This document shows, piece by piece, positions 47,892-58,912 of a stretch of DNA of 64,000 bases. A model generated the notes under the pieces. It did not search any database. It saw nothing but the letters and a program-made list of their open reading frames with translations, and had not been told where the DNA came from. The first letter of the stretch is position 1. Every line of letters starts with the position of its first letter. The translations under genes and the position numbers were made by a program. The stretch comes from Phialocephala subalpina (Eukaryota; Ascomycota; Leotiomycetes; Helotiales; Mollisiaceae). Location: positions 3,445,815 through 3,509,814 of the forward strand of contig FJOG01000001.1 of assembly GCA_900073065.1 (NCBI GenBank). The letters run 5' to 3'.

Positions 47892-48896
47892 TCGAAGGGA
47901 CGGACCGCTATCCGTTGCTGTCATATTTAGACCCTAGTTACCCTTTCCAAAGATGCAGTGCCGAAGTTTCAAGCTTATCAAAATTTGGTACTCAAACGAG
48001 CCCTAAAGGGCGGGGCATGCAAATTTGGACTAATTGAACGTCGTAAAGTCGGACGCGCATTTCTACGTTCTCAAGTTGAAAATTCCGAGCTTCGAATCTC
48101 CACAACTCGGCGCAACTCTCTGCTCCTGGCACGAGCTCCATCACAGTGCGGTACCTTGTCGTGGGCTATCCCCTCGAGAAACTCGTTGATGTACTTCTTC
48201 AAACAACAAGACAAGGGGCTGACAGGAACACTTGGATCTACTAGGCAATCGCTGTCTGGGTATGTTACGCTGCCCTCCATCTCCACGAACTCGAAGAGCT
48301 TGTCTTCGTCATGGGCCCTAGTGCAGACTCCAGCAGAGACGCGGTGAATCAGCACTTTTATAGTGATGGAAAGATTTTGTGGCCTGAGGCTGCACGGAAA
48401 TATGGCGAGAAGGTGCTCGATAGGGTGCATTTCAAGCTTGTTCGCGAAACAGACTTGGGAGGACGTGAAACTTGGCCAACGGCTTATGGCGAGTATCCTA
48501 TTTGTACGTACGAAACAGGGGGCTGGAATATTCTAGCCAAGCCGCTGAAATGATCGAAATAACACACAACACTGCGATCAGACCTTTCATAAGGACAGAA
48601 TCACCCCTCCATCAAGGGTTCAAAAAAATTGGCAACGCACCAACTTTCGTGAATCGTTTGCATTCATGATAAGCAGCGTAGCTGGACGGATCGCTTTGTA
48701 CTTGAAGTGATTTGCCTTGCGGAGTGGGGATGCATCTCAGAGTTTGTCAATCACAAACTTATTGCCCTCTTTTCAACTATAGAAGATTAGCATCTTTTGA
48801 GCTGCGAGTCCTTCCTCCTTACCTACCTACCACCTCCACCAACTGACATCTAAAATAGAACACCACGGCGCTTGAACAGTCAACGATAGACAGACA
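47892..48896. other. Intergenic with one doubtful minus-strand ORF
   Basis: A 119-residue ATG frame at 48071-48430 minus (containing DEDKLFEFVEMEGSVTYPD) and a plus frame at 48311-48553 overlap each other. Neither has a domain I recognise. One may be a remnant exon. Confidence 0.3.
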
Positions 48897-49603
48897 ATGT
48901 CCTTCACATGCTTCCCCGAGCTGCCAACAGAACTTCGACTGAACATCTGGGAGCACACTCTCCCTGGTCCTCGAGTTATCACAATGTCCACTCCATTTCC
49001 GGATCATGATTCCGATTCCGGTTCCGAAATACATAATCCTCAGCCTCTTACAATAAATGCACCCAACAGCAGCATCCTCGATGCTCTATACTATGCATGC
49101 AAAGACTCGCAAGCAACTATTATGAAGTACTACACTCGCCATTACTTCCGAGATTGAGCTATTCGTCACGTTGTTTGGTTTGACGTTGAAATTGACACTC
49201 TTTTGATTCTCTACCAGCATCGACGAGTGGGAAACGGTGGCAGGCTCTGCAAGAGAATCGTCAGAATTAGAATTGGGATCTTTAGAACAACATTCGGTTG
49301 AAGCAGAAGACTCGGAAAAAGGATTCGGAAGAGTCGGAAGAGTCGGAAGAAGAGTCGGAAGAAGACTCAGAAGAAGATCTAGCAGATCCGACACGAAATG
49401 ACGAATTCATCGTCTCTTTAATGTTGGCTGAGTTTATCTACTTTGGTATCATCAAATTCGAGAATCTCAGAGAGCTTACCTTCATCTTGCAAAATGAAGA
49501 GGGATTTAGTGAGTATTGGCTGAATGAGATGTTGAGCGGACGTAAGTTGATGGGGGAATATGGCCCACTAGTTTTCCTTCGCAACGAGTCCGGTTATTAC
49601 TGA
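48897..49603 (+). pseudogene. 2EXR-domain gene, broken by stop and frameshifts
   Basis: It starts with the classic 2EXR signature FPELPTELRLNIWEHTLPGP, with the usual MSFTCF start. At 49155-49157 an in-frame TGA interrupts just before VVWFDVEIDTLLI, the conserved second part. The frame then shifts near 49217 and again at an A-run near 49316-49320, before a glutamate/serine-rich repeat (GAAGAGTCG units) and the C-terminal FIYFGIIKFENLRELTFIL block in the third frame. Three separate lesions make a pseudogene more likely than unusual splicing. Confidence 0.75.
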
Positions 49604-49698
49604 ACTCTTAGAAAACTCAATACGTACATAGCAACGCCACAATACATGCTGACCTTCAAACCTGTCCATCATTTTCTCCAATCGTTCTGATGCTATCA

Positions 49699-50493
49699 TT
49701 AGAATTGGCCATTCGCCCAATCACGCAATTTCGGCGCCAATTTTAACAGGTCGAGAATCAGCTCCGGCACCAACTCTCTAGACCTCCCTAACGCCACCCC
49801 CAACCCCTCAATCCTTTCATTCTTTCCTTCCACCTCCTTTACAGTATTGTCTCTATTCAGCCTCAATTTTTCCCGATCTTGCTGCATCGTGAGCATAGCT
49901 TTATCCCTGACCTGCCGTAGCTCTCCTTGCTGGGCTTCTGGCGTCATTTGAATCAACTCGTTGTACCTGTTCTCCAAAGCTTTGAATTGGGCTTCCTTCT
50001 GATCGAGCTTCTCTTCATAGCCTTGCAGAGCCTCGATGTCTCGGGGAATAGATCGCTTGAAATCCTGGATATCTTGAATATAAGCGGGAAGATTTTCTAG
50101 CAACTCTTTGACGGAGGTATGAGCGATGTTGAGTTGATCCGGTAGCGAAGTAATCGTCCGTAGCGCAGTATCTTGCTTTTCAAGAGCTGTCTTTGCCATT
50201 AATTTGTTGTCAAGCATCATGATCTGCATCTGGTAGTCCTGCAATGCGTGGTTTCCACCCCCTCCAACAGACTCGTGGGCAACGGTACCAGATAGCTCTT
50301 CTTCTTGGTGAGGCTGGCCAGCCATCACTGACCTTTTCCTATTTCGTGGCTTCGGATCGTCAGCTGGAATAGGCTCTAAGATACATTCAAGACTGGCCTT
50401 CGATTGTTGAGTATTGCCGGGCTCAGAATTCTCGATCTGATTATCAAGCTGGTCTTCGAAGCCTCGCTTTCTGGGTCGTGAGGGTGAATCCAT
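49699..50493 (-). CDS. Coiled-coil protein of unknown function
   Basis: An intronless 264-residue frame. The first ~80 residues are disordered, with two basic patches (RPRKRG, RNRKRS) that could serve in nuclear import. Residues ~85-240 are a long helical heptad region (DIEALQGYEEKLDQKEAQFK and onward, LNRDNTVKEVEGKNERIEG). The tail ends LILDLLKLAPKLRDWANGQF. No catalytic domain is seen and I recognise no family. Confidence 0.6.
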   Translation of the reverse strand: MDSPSRPRKRGFEDQLDNQIENSEPGNTQQSKASLECILEPIPADDPKPRNRKRSVMAGQPHQEEELSGTVAHESVGGGGNHALQDYQMQIMMLDNKLMAKTALEKQDTALRTITSLPDQLNIAHTSVKELLENLPAYIQDIQDFKRSIPRDIEALQGYEEKLDQKEAQFKALENRYNELIQMTPEAQQGELRQVRDKAMLTMQQDREKLRLNRDNTVKEVEGKNERIEGLGVALGRSRELVPELILDLLKLAPKLRDWANGQF

Positions 50494-51003
50494 CTATTTC
50501 CGATTGCGGGCGCAAGGCTCCTTGATGGCTAAAGGAGGTCTTGGGAACAAAGCTTCGATTCTGGGCGGAGCGAAATGTCTGATTCTGACGTAGCTCGCAC
50601 TCGGCACTAGGGAAGAGTTGAGATAATCTATTGAGGATATTGTTTGCCAAGATTATTTTTGACGTTGTCTGGCACGCTTCCTGCTGTGTAACCCCAAAAT
50701 CATGACCCCACACACCAGCACAGGAGGGCGCCCATCTTATCACTTAATAGTTCGGGTAGCAGCACTCACCCAATACGCAACGCCTATTGGGTGAGGGTGG
50801 GCAGTACGCAAAGTTTTATCAAAATCGAATGCGGATTCTCTTACTGTAATTGATACGGTATATAAATTTAAAGCCTTTCAGTAACTCGCGCCGGGTTCCA
50901 AGCATGGCCGGGTGCCCCAGTGCGGGGGTTGTGGTGCACCACGACGAGTCCTAACAATGGCAGTCTCGCTTCTAAATTCAGCTTGGGCAACATCCTGGAC
51001 CGA

Positions 51004-51207
51004 AGTGACTAGTCTCATCTGGGCGACTGGTCCTCAGTGGGCAAATGGTCTCTTAGAGAGACTATTCACATGGAGTGGTCGCATCGAGAGACTATTCTCC
51101 TGGAGAGACCAATCACCTCGAGAGACCATTCCCTAGGAGTGACTATTCACTTGGAGCGACCATTCGCCTCGAGAGGCCAGTCACCCATGAGAGACCAGTC
51201 ACACAAG
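51004..51207. repeat. 17-bp minisatellite, about nine to eleven degenerate units
   Basis: Units of 17 bp (two of 18, one shortened to 13) run from 51057 to 51207 with consensus AGAGACYATTCnCnTSG. Weaker copies precede it from 51004 and follow at about 51244-51280. Short plus-strand frames across it only reflect the repeat. The flanks 50494-51003 and 51281-51797 show no gene. Confidence 0.85.
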
Positions 51208-51797
51208 CAAGATCACCAAGAAAACGCCATCCAAGCCTAGGTGAAGACCAGTTACACACAGGGGACCAATCATCTAGGCGAAGAGCTCGGGGTCTCTCCA
51301 GGTGAATGGTCACTTCTGCGGAATATTCCATGTGCGACCGGTATCCCTATACGCGGCATCTTTGTTGCACATCGTAAAAAGGGCATTTTGGCGCTTACAT
51401 GGGAAATGTGCGGCTCGTTAGAGAAATGCCGTTCGCATACCTTGGACTGATGGCTGACTTTGCGGCCTTCTTGGCAATACTGTGTTTTTCCTTGGTCGCA
51501 ACAGTCTGTTTCAATTGCATCATTGACCATGAACCCCTTGACCATAAATGCTTAATCTTCTCCTGTACAACTTGATGGAATAGCTTCCCTTTGTTCTTCT
51601 GCGATCTCAAGGTGTATTTTGCTTTTCCATCGTCTAAGATAAGTGACAGCCTTGGGAAGGTGGGAAGGAGGCTGCGCTTGCCAGGTTACCCCGCGTTTTT
51701 AACCCCACTATCGCAATGCGTGACTTTGCTTCTGATTTAATGTCCATCTGCCTACCCGCACTCTCTTCAACACAAATGTCAAACAATAACATCCAAG

Positions 51798-52733
51798 ATG
51801 TTAGTCCCGCTCGAGACGTTCGTTCCTACCTCCAAATACAATAAGATCTTACTTACACGTGCCAGGATACTACTTTCTCGCCCTTTCAAATTCGTCATCG
51901 GCACAGACGAGATTCCAATCACGGTATACGAGGCCGCAATTGCTGCACAATCCCCAGCACTAGCTTCCCTTGTGCAAGGAGGGATGACAGAAAGCTTGTC
52001 TGCCGAGGTCAAATGGGAAGATGTTGACAAAGGGACTTTTCTGCGATTTGTCGAGTTTATATATTCGGGAGACTATTCGACGCCACAGAGTCTACCCGTA
52101 CAATCGAACCAGCGACTCTCACAATCGCTACGAACGGGTATAATTACGGAGGAAATTATGCCAGCAGAGCCATTTCTACAAAAGGCGGTGGATGTCTCAA
52201 CAGACTGGGACACTTGGGCAGAATCACGTCCGAAGAAGGGTAAGAAAGGAGATAGAACGCGATCTTTTCCTGCTATACCCGCGCTCGAATCCTTCAATTC
52301 TCTCAGCTACCCCGTTCCTAAAACGCAATCTATCTTCGCAAACACCTGCGAGCATGCTATAGGGGACGGCAAGGGCGAGAACAGTGTCTTCCTCATTCAT
52401 GCTTCACTCTACGTCTTAGCCGACAAATGGGGAGTCGATAGTCTAAAGCAATTGACGCTGTCCAAGCTCCACCGAGCACTAGCTGCTTTTCATCTCGATA
52501 TATCGAATGTCCAAAATCTTGTTGAACTAGTGCGCTACGCGTACTTAGACGAACAGACTCTCGAGCTGGAACACGGAACTGATCAACTAAGAGGATTGAT
52601 CTGTCATTACATTGCTGCTAATGCTAGAGTGACTGCCGAGTGCGCTGCGTTCACAGACTTGCTTAAGGAAGAAGGAGCTCTTGCATCAGATGTGTGGAAA
52701 ATTGCTGCGCCAAGAATTAGAGTCGCAGAGTGA
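51798..52733 (+). CDS. BTB/POZ-domain protein
   Basis: An intronless 311-residue protein. The BTB domain occupies about residues 25-100: FKFVIGTDEIPITVYEAAIA, SPALASLVQGG, VKWEDVDKGTFLRFVEFIYSGDY. A variable linker with a basic KKGKKGDR follows, then a helical block (HASLYVLADKWGVDSLKQLT, VELVRYAYLD) typical of fungal BTB proteins. These may act as CUL3 adaptors or oligomerisation modules; the target is unknown. The minisatellite lies just upstream. Confidence 0.85.
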   Translation: MLVPLETFVPTSKYNKILLTRARILLSRPFKFVIGTDEIPITVYEAAIAAQSPALASLVQGGMTESLSAEVKWEDVDKGTFLRFVEFIYSGDYSTPQSLPVQSNQRLSQSLRTGIITEEIMPAEPFLQKAVDVSTDWDTWAESRPKKGKKGDRTRSFPAIPALESFNSLSYPVPKTQSIFANTCEHAIGDGKGENSVFLIHASLYVLADKWGVDSLKQLTLSKLHRALAAFHLDISNVQNLVELVRYAYLDEQTLELEHGTDQLRGLICHYIAANARVTAECAAFTDLLKEEGALASDVWKIAAPRIRVAE

Positions 52734-52932
52734 ACGATGGAAGCACGACTGAGCTTGGCTAACGGTGCTCTCAAATTCTCCACATTATATTATTGTTTTG
52801 AACTTTACCTTCTATGGCTGTTGTTTGCGCGGAAGAAGGAAGGTGGAGGAGTAAATAACACTCTGCTTTCTCAATACAAACCTCATCATCCTCCAAGTCT
52901 TCATCTGCTAGATTCCTTGCATACTAAAACAG

Positions 52933-53540
52933 CTATTTCAAGGCTTTGGCTAACCCAAACCATCTCTTTAGACTGCTTCCGAATAAAAGTGCCGTAGTCC
53001 CCAAACCCACCAAGAAAAGTAGAAATTCACAAAGCAACCACAGACGACTAATACCAGGCTCAGGTGTTCCGTCAGGTAGTAGTCTAGGACTGTTCGCTTC
53101 GACATCTCTTCTACAAGTCTGATTCCATTGTCTCTGTTGGCTTGCATGCACTTCTCCATACCGAGACAAAGAGCTGCTGGTGGGAAGGAGTGGCGTTTAT
53201 GCGTCATATCGCGGTGTGAATATGAGAAGCTCTGGTGTGCCTCCTGACTTAATAGGATCTCCCATTGCTTTCGCACGTTGCTGCCATGCAATCAATCGGG
53301 CTCCGTGATTGTTTTTCCTACCAGGTACGGCTGTATCTTGGAGCCGTGAGGTGTAGAGCATTCCTCGCTTCACTGGAGCAGTATGCAAAGACTTGACTGA
53401 ACATGTTCCAATTTTCTTAAGCAACTCAGTTAGAACCCAAGCTTCGTTTGCTTTAAGATCGAAATTCCGCACAAGGTACTCGTAGCTTTGGCGTGTGAGG
53501 CGTGTATCGAAGGGTTTGCTCTGAAGGCGGAAGCTAAGTA
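52933..53540 (-). pseudogene. Possible decayed gene of unknown family
   Basis: Minus-strand frames look coding-like but do not join. From 53540, a frame reads SKPFDTRLTRQSYEYLVRNF, then SRLQDTAVPGRKNN and GDPIKSGGTPELLIFTPRY, and stops at about 53200. Another frame continues ALCLGMEKCMQANRDNGIRL, VEEMSKRTVLDYYL, and a hydrophobic stretch. No GT donor explains the switch. It could be a frameshifted pseudogene or an unusual splice; the family is not recognised. Confidence 0.35.
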
Positions 53541-54339
53541 TCCGGAGTTACGCAATAGACACATTGAATATATATTCGGTTCTTACATAAGACTAGCTGT
53601 TTATGTCGCTTTTTTCGAGATATAACGCTGATGTTGTGGACCCTTTTATATTGGCATGTAATATTGCTGGTTTGTTATTCCGTCTTGTTTTGCATTTCGG
53701 TCTTGAAGTAACCTGTATTTTATTAACTTAAGTAGCTTCTGGAATTCATCTAAGGTACCCACTTGCGCGAATAAACATATCGAGTCTTACTTAAGCTCTA
53801 GAATTAGTACTAGGTGGTCGTAGCCTCCTTCGTCGAGCTCTCGATTCGAACAACAAGTCTCTTTAACGTATTTAATCTTGCAAGCACTGACCTCGTTTTT
53901 CGGGAGCCAAACGATGTAACCATGGCTAAGTTGCTTGAAGCTCTATAACCCCTCTGATAAATCTATTTGAAGATCGAATGATACATATATTGATCCCATG
54001 AGATTATCGCCTAAAAACAAGAACCCTAACTATCTCTTAGTAGGACAATTTGAAAGAGCTTTGTCTTGGAGGGTTAGCTAAAAACCCTCGTTTGCTTGTT
54101 TAAGTCTTTTGGAATTGTGGCTTGGCTTAAGAATATGATTCTAGAGACTCTTAACTATCTTCTTACGTTTCTTAGAAAGATTACTTGGTTGAAAAACGCC
54201 GTCCTTAAGGAAGGTCTGATAGCGACTTGTGAACCGAGTTCGCGAATTTTGCAGCCAAGCTATCAGCTTCCACAACAAGAAAACCACTTGGAAAGGTCTC
54301 CGAGCTGGTAAAAGGGCAGCCGAGGGGAAAACCTCACAC
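53541..54339. other. Intergenic
   Basis: No supported gene. Moderately AT-rich with short frames only; possibly decayed coding DNA upstream of the 2EXR pseudogene. Confidence 0.4.
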
Positions 54340-54901
54340 CCTGATCCATATGTCCTACCCCAGTCAAATATCAACGCAGTTACACTAAACTCCCTGTGTC
54401 GAACTTGCAAAGACCCCGGAAACACTGTAAAGGAAGCAGGCTACCGCCTGGCTTCCGTGGCCGACTCGGAGGACGTGACATCCTATCCAGCCCCACTATC
54501 GACGGCCTATGCTTCCTCGACTCCAAGGCAATCAACATATTCGATCGAAGGTCTAGTCTAGTTCTCTCGGATTCTTGGTGGACAACGAGCTCAAGAAAGT
54601 CAAGCATGTCGCTTTACCATGCCCTCCCAAAGTCCTCACGCCCTTTCCTTTCCTCTACCCCCTCGAGTTTTCTGAGATGTACTATGCATTCAAGATCTTC
54701 TCCAGAATAACACTTTTCATGATTGTTTCGGAGGAAATCTTTACCCAGGAGGAGAAAAGGACTTTTCTTAGCAACTTTCGCGACCATTACCCTATTTTCG
54801 GTACTCGACTCCTGGGGTCAGTATACGATCCTCATTTGTTGGAACGCAGAGTTGAGATCAGAATAATGAACATGAAAGGGGAAACGGCAGAATTAGCCTG
54901 A
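54340..54901 (+). pseudogene. 2EXR-family pseudogene, paralogue of the intact gene at 55264
   Basis: Three frames in turn match the intact neighbour: SNINAVTLNSLCRTCKD (neighbour SNLNNVTLNAMYRACKD) with KEAGYRLAS; then, in another frame, FRGRLGGRDI (neighbour FRERLGGRAI); then ELKKVKHVALPCP (neighbour ELEQVKHLASPCP) through KRTFLSNFRDHY and RRVEIRIMN at the end. The 2EXR start signature is missing. Frame changes near 54450 and 54575 and the lost N-terminus show it is dead. Confidence 0.75.
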
Positions 54902-55263
54902 GTGCGACTCTCGAAAACGGACTTTAGATATCAAGGTATAGAGATCTAAAGAGCAGTATGAAGCATGCATTAGAAGAAGACACATGCCTTGTATGAGACT
55001 GTTGTAGTATCAAACGTGAATACTCCCATTTCTTATCATGCTGAACTTGCAAGGAAAATGATTGCCTCAACAAGAACATGGCTTCTGCTTCATTGCGTCG
55101 TATCACTCAGAGACTCAGAGTCCTCTGATTGACAATACTTCTCTTTGCATGTGCGGTTCACGAATCCCCATGACTCTATATATGTATCCAATCTCCCAGC
55201 TCTTCGACACAGAAACTGACTTCCAAATTTAAGCCTTTGAAACTCAGATCAAGACCAATAAGG

Positions 55264-55932
55264 ATGTCATTTACGCGTTTCCCAGAACTCCCAGCCGAAC
55301 TGCGCTTGCATATTTGGGAAGCCGCTCTCCCAAGTCGCATAACTACCATAGTCGGAACCTCGTACGAGCAACTTGCTGACGGATCAATCAACTACGATAA
55401 TATTGGAATACAAAGTAACCTCAACAATGTCACACTGAATGCAATGTACCGTGCTTGCAAAGATGCCCACGACACTGTGAAAAGGGCAGGCTATAAACTT
55501 TGCTTCCGGGAACGACTCGGAGGCAGAGCCATCCCCTTTAACAAAGATACCGATGTACTGGATTTCAGCCAGCCCGAAGCCTTACAACTCTTCCGCAACC
55601 GCGGTTCCATGAATCCTTGGGAAGACTTCGAGCTCGAACAAGTCAAGCACCTCGCCTCGCCCTGTCCGTTCGTAAGGGTAAACAAATGGGATATCGAAAT
55701 GGCACAGTCTGAATCAGATATGATAGATCTGATCTTCACCGACTTCACGAGGATGAAGTCTTTGATGCTTCTCTCGCACGAAAGTTTCAATAAGCGAGAG
55801 ACGTGTCAGCTTCTTGCACACTGTCGTGGTAAGGTATATTTCGAGCAGGCATATTACAGACATAGAGTGCTGAATCCTAAAATCAAGATTGAGATTGTGG
55901 ATGCGGCGAGATATCTGGAAGATGCGGCGTGA
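55264..55932 (+). CDS. 2EXR-domain protein, intact
   Basis: An intronless 222-residue protein with the family signature FPELPAELRLHIWEAALPSR right after the start MSFTR. Later come MYRACKDAHDTVKRAGYKLC, VLDFSQPEALQLF, EQVKHLASPCP and the C-terminal VLNPKIKIEIVD. 2EXR proteins are an expanded fungal family of unknown role, with an F-box-like N-terminal motif. It is the surviving copy of a local duplication, since a decayed paralogue lies 360 bp upstream and another broken 2EXR gene lies at 48.9 kb. Confidence 0.85.
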   Translation: MSFTRFPELPAELRLHIWEAALPSRITTIVGTSYEQLADGSINYDNIGIQSNLNNVTLNAMYRACKDAHDTVKRAGYKLCFRERLGGRAIPFNKDTDVLDFSQPEALQLFRNRGSMNPWEDFELEQVKHLASPCPFVRVNKWDIEMAQSESDMIDLIFTDFTRMKSLMLLSHESFNKRETCQLLAHCRGKVYFEQAYYRHRVLNPKIKIEIVDAARYLEDAA

Positions 55933-56523
55933 GTGTGGGGTGTGCTGAAAGGCAAAAGCGAAAACGCTGTGCGTGAGCGGTGAATGGGAAATCTGGCTTG
56001 CAACCACGGCATAATAAACATCAAGTAAGAATGAATCAGACCTCCCAAATTAGGAACTGTTGGCAGATCGTGCCAACGTCAATTCGATTCGCGAAAGGAC
56101 AAATTATGTTACTCCTCCGTCATGGTGGAGCTAGACCAGATCCGAGGCTTGCGTTGAAAGCTTGCGAAATTGTACGTCAATCAAGGGAAATTATCACAGC
56201 CTAAGACATCAAGAAGAACTTGGACTTTGACAGATCAATTGTACAGCTAATTCGTATTATGAGCTATCGCATAGCTCTTGCACCTCAGTAACAAGCAAAC
56301 CAGCAAATAATCATGCAATATTGGGTATCTTGGTAGAAGGAGAAACTGCAAGGTCGACCAAAACTCCCACCCTTATCATCTCTCACACATATCAGTATCT
56401 TGCGAGAACGTGCAAGTCAAAGCAAATACCCCAAACAGCGCATCGGGAACACTATGATCACGAAAATGACTGCCATGATGCTACCTGCCAAGTTTCTGCC
56501 GAGCTTCCGAGAGTTGTCTTCGC

Positions 56524-57735
56524 TCAAATGGCCACGCTTGCTTTTTTGTTGCCGGTATTTGTAGTCCTTTTGGCTTTCTTCGCTGGGGGCTCCTTCATCA
56601 CCGAGAAATATGTTAGTATTCGTTACCCCAGGTCAAAATATGAATCTCGCGTAAAAGGTTCGATACATACATTTGGTTGTTTCGGTTGGGTGAGCATTTG
56701 GGTCAAGAAAGTTTCGAAGGCCTTTAGTTCCTGGTCGCTGAGATCCTCAGGGCGAATCTTCACCTCATCTGACGGATAATCATTCTTTACGGTGACTCGT
56801 TCGAGACCTCTCAGACTGACCAGCTCATCGAACCCGTTGGTGAGCTTGAATTTCGCAACCGCAGGCTCATCTTGGTATAGAAATTGTCTCTTGGAGCTGG
56901 TGTAGCCGTGGCTTGCCGAAAACACTGCGTACTTCGTCAAGCGTAAATTGAAGATCTTAAGATTCTTGCACTGCATAAACGTCTTAAGGGTATTAGGATC
57001 CTTGATCTTGTTGGCCCACCAAGACCATGTAACTTTGCGCAGATTCTCGGTCAAGACAGGAGCCAGTAGCTTGGCTTGCTTGTCAAAGATGTCCCTGATT
57101 CGGAAATGATTGCGCCAGAACATACTCCGTGTTTCTTCGTAGATTTGTCGACACGTCGCAGTTAACTGAATGCCGGCGAGGATCTCATCTGGACAGTATT
57201 GATAACTCCCAACGCAGAGTGTCTTGTCAGAGCAGACCGTCAAGTCGTAAACCTTGAATCGCAACTCGATCGGAAGTTTCAGGAAGCGGAATATTCTCCG
57301 ATCTGACATAATAGTTAGCATTACATCCGCAATTGGAAGAAATGTTCCGGGACATTCTGACTTACTGGCACTGCCCAAAGCTTGTCCGACTTTCAACTCT
57401 GCCCCCTTCAACACCTTCTCACTCTCTGAAATAGCATTCAGCCTCCCGCCAGACGCATCTGCGCGAATCAACCGTCCAATCTCCGGACTGCCAAGAACAG
57501 TTGCCTCGACAGTCGAGAGGTTCACCAATTCATATTTGCCGACGTTCACTTCGCGAACGATCCAGAGACCTGGGGTGAGGGCGGTTGCAGTTTCGAATGT
57601 TTCGAAAACTGAATGTGGCGCAACATTGTCTTCCTGCGTCACGGTCGTTGGGGTGTCCGTAGCATCGGATAATGTTTCAGTCTTCTCCTGAAGCTTTGGC
57701 TTGGCCTGCTTCGCCGCACGCCTCGTGACTGGCAT
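56524..57735 (-). CDS. F-box/2EXR-like protein with basic C-terminal exon
   Basis: Exons 57735-57366, 57302-56671 and 56592-56524 give 356 residues. The start MPVTRRAAKQAKPK is basic. The central motif FRFLKLPIELRFKVYDLTVC is an F-box-like/2EXR-like segment, created by splicing the 63-bp intron (branch CTAAC), followed by ATCRQIYEETRSMFWRNH, typical of this protein group. The last exon, joined through GTATGT...GATGAAG, adds the lysine-rich tail PPAKKAKRTTNTGNKKASVA, a likely nuclear signal; without that splice the tail would be lost to a nearby stop. Function unknown. Confidence 0.78.
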
Positions 57736-58912
57736 TGTGCAGGTGATCTCGAGACGCTCAATCTCTGGAAGCGCGTCAGCAATTCATATTTCCCGCAGGT
57801 ATAGAGATTGAAACGCACAATTTAGGTCGATGCCGCAAGAGACGACGCGTTGAGAGTTGTGTTGAAGTGGATGAAAGTGAAGAAGGTTGTATGTCGTCAA
57901 GGAAGTAACGATGCGGGGCTAGCAAGCGAGGAAGGCTCGTGTGGTTGCACGTGATTCCTGAGCGCCACAAAAATCCGGGGAAATTGCTCCGGATGCCACG
58001 TCTCTCAAACTCCTCACATACCGGATCAATTTCCAGAATGCCACAGTGAGGGTAAGAAACAACTCGCTTACAAAAAGCGGGGAGAAAAGAAGGCGTGAAT
58101 GAAGGGGGGGGGGATTTGGAGTATTTGAAATTTTAATGCAAGTAACGTCCGAGAATAAAATAAAGTATAAAGTTGATAGTACATCGCGGGGCGTGTCGTT
58201 CCAGAAAGATGAGAGTAAGCCGTGGGATACATTGGTCGGTTATTGGAGGGTGAATGAGGGGTTGATCGCTGTTAGGATGAAGTTTGAGGTCACGGAGACG
58301 ACTGATGAACACCTGTATATTAAGGGGTTCTAGGTACTTGGAAATAGTAAGCTTGTCGCTATTAAGTAAGTTTTTATTTCAATGAAGATGATTTTGGTGC
58401 GGCTGCTAGCTCATGAGTTGCCAGCCTTTCAGTGTATCTGGCTTACGGGGCGCAGAGTTCTGTTTGAACAACCTCAAAAGGTTTGCTCGAGGAACTAAAT
58501 TTCTCTCAGATAGCATTACACGAAACGTATAAAAACGATCTCAAGCCTAAGATCAATGAGTCTGATAAATCTCTAGAGTCATGCGAAGGTTCTCGTTTAA
58601 AGGCGTTCTCCTTGAATATTTTTCCAGACCAAGCCTCGCTTCACCTCTTCTCATGTGCAGCCACAGAACACTGGCCGACTGAACCAAGCCACCCGTCTCA
58701 GCCACTTCCAGCAAGACATAGTTTAGGGCTAGTGCTTTATCTCCAACCGCGAAACTTTTTTCTCTTCTCGTCTAAACTTCATACCCTTCCATTACGATCA
58801 CCGACTCAGTTCTAGAAGAAAGCAGCCTTTTTAGCTCACATTGCATTGCGAATTAATGATATACTACACTGAGCCATTAGCTTCCGAGCTCTGAAGTGTA
58901 GTTCTCCTACTC
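57736..58912. other. Intergenic with one possible small ORF
   Basis: It holds the promoters of the two divergent flanking genes. A run of ten G lies at about 58104. A 65-residue ATG frame at 58136-58333 (contains KPWDTLVGYWRVNEGLIAVR) has a coding-like composition but no known family and no partner exon. Confidence 0.4.

Noticed and set aside
51004..51207. CRISPR-like array
   Set aside because: Units are contiguous and degenerate with no spacers; the genome is eukaryotic.
50912..51305. Arg/Glu-rich ORFs over the minisatellite
   Set aside because: Their repetitiveness follows from the 17-bp DNA unit; no conserved protein content.
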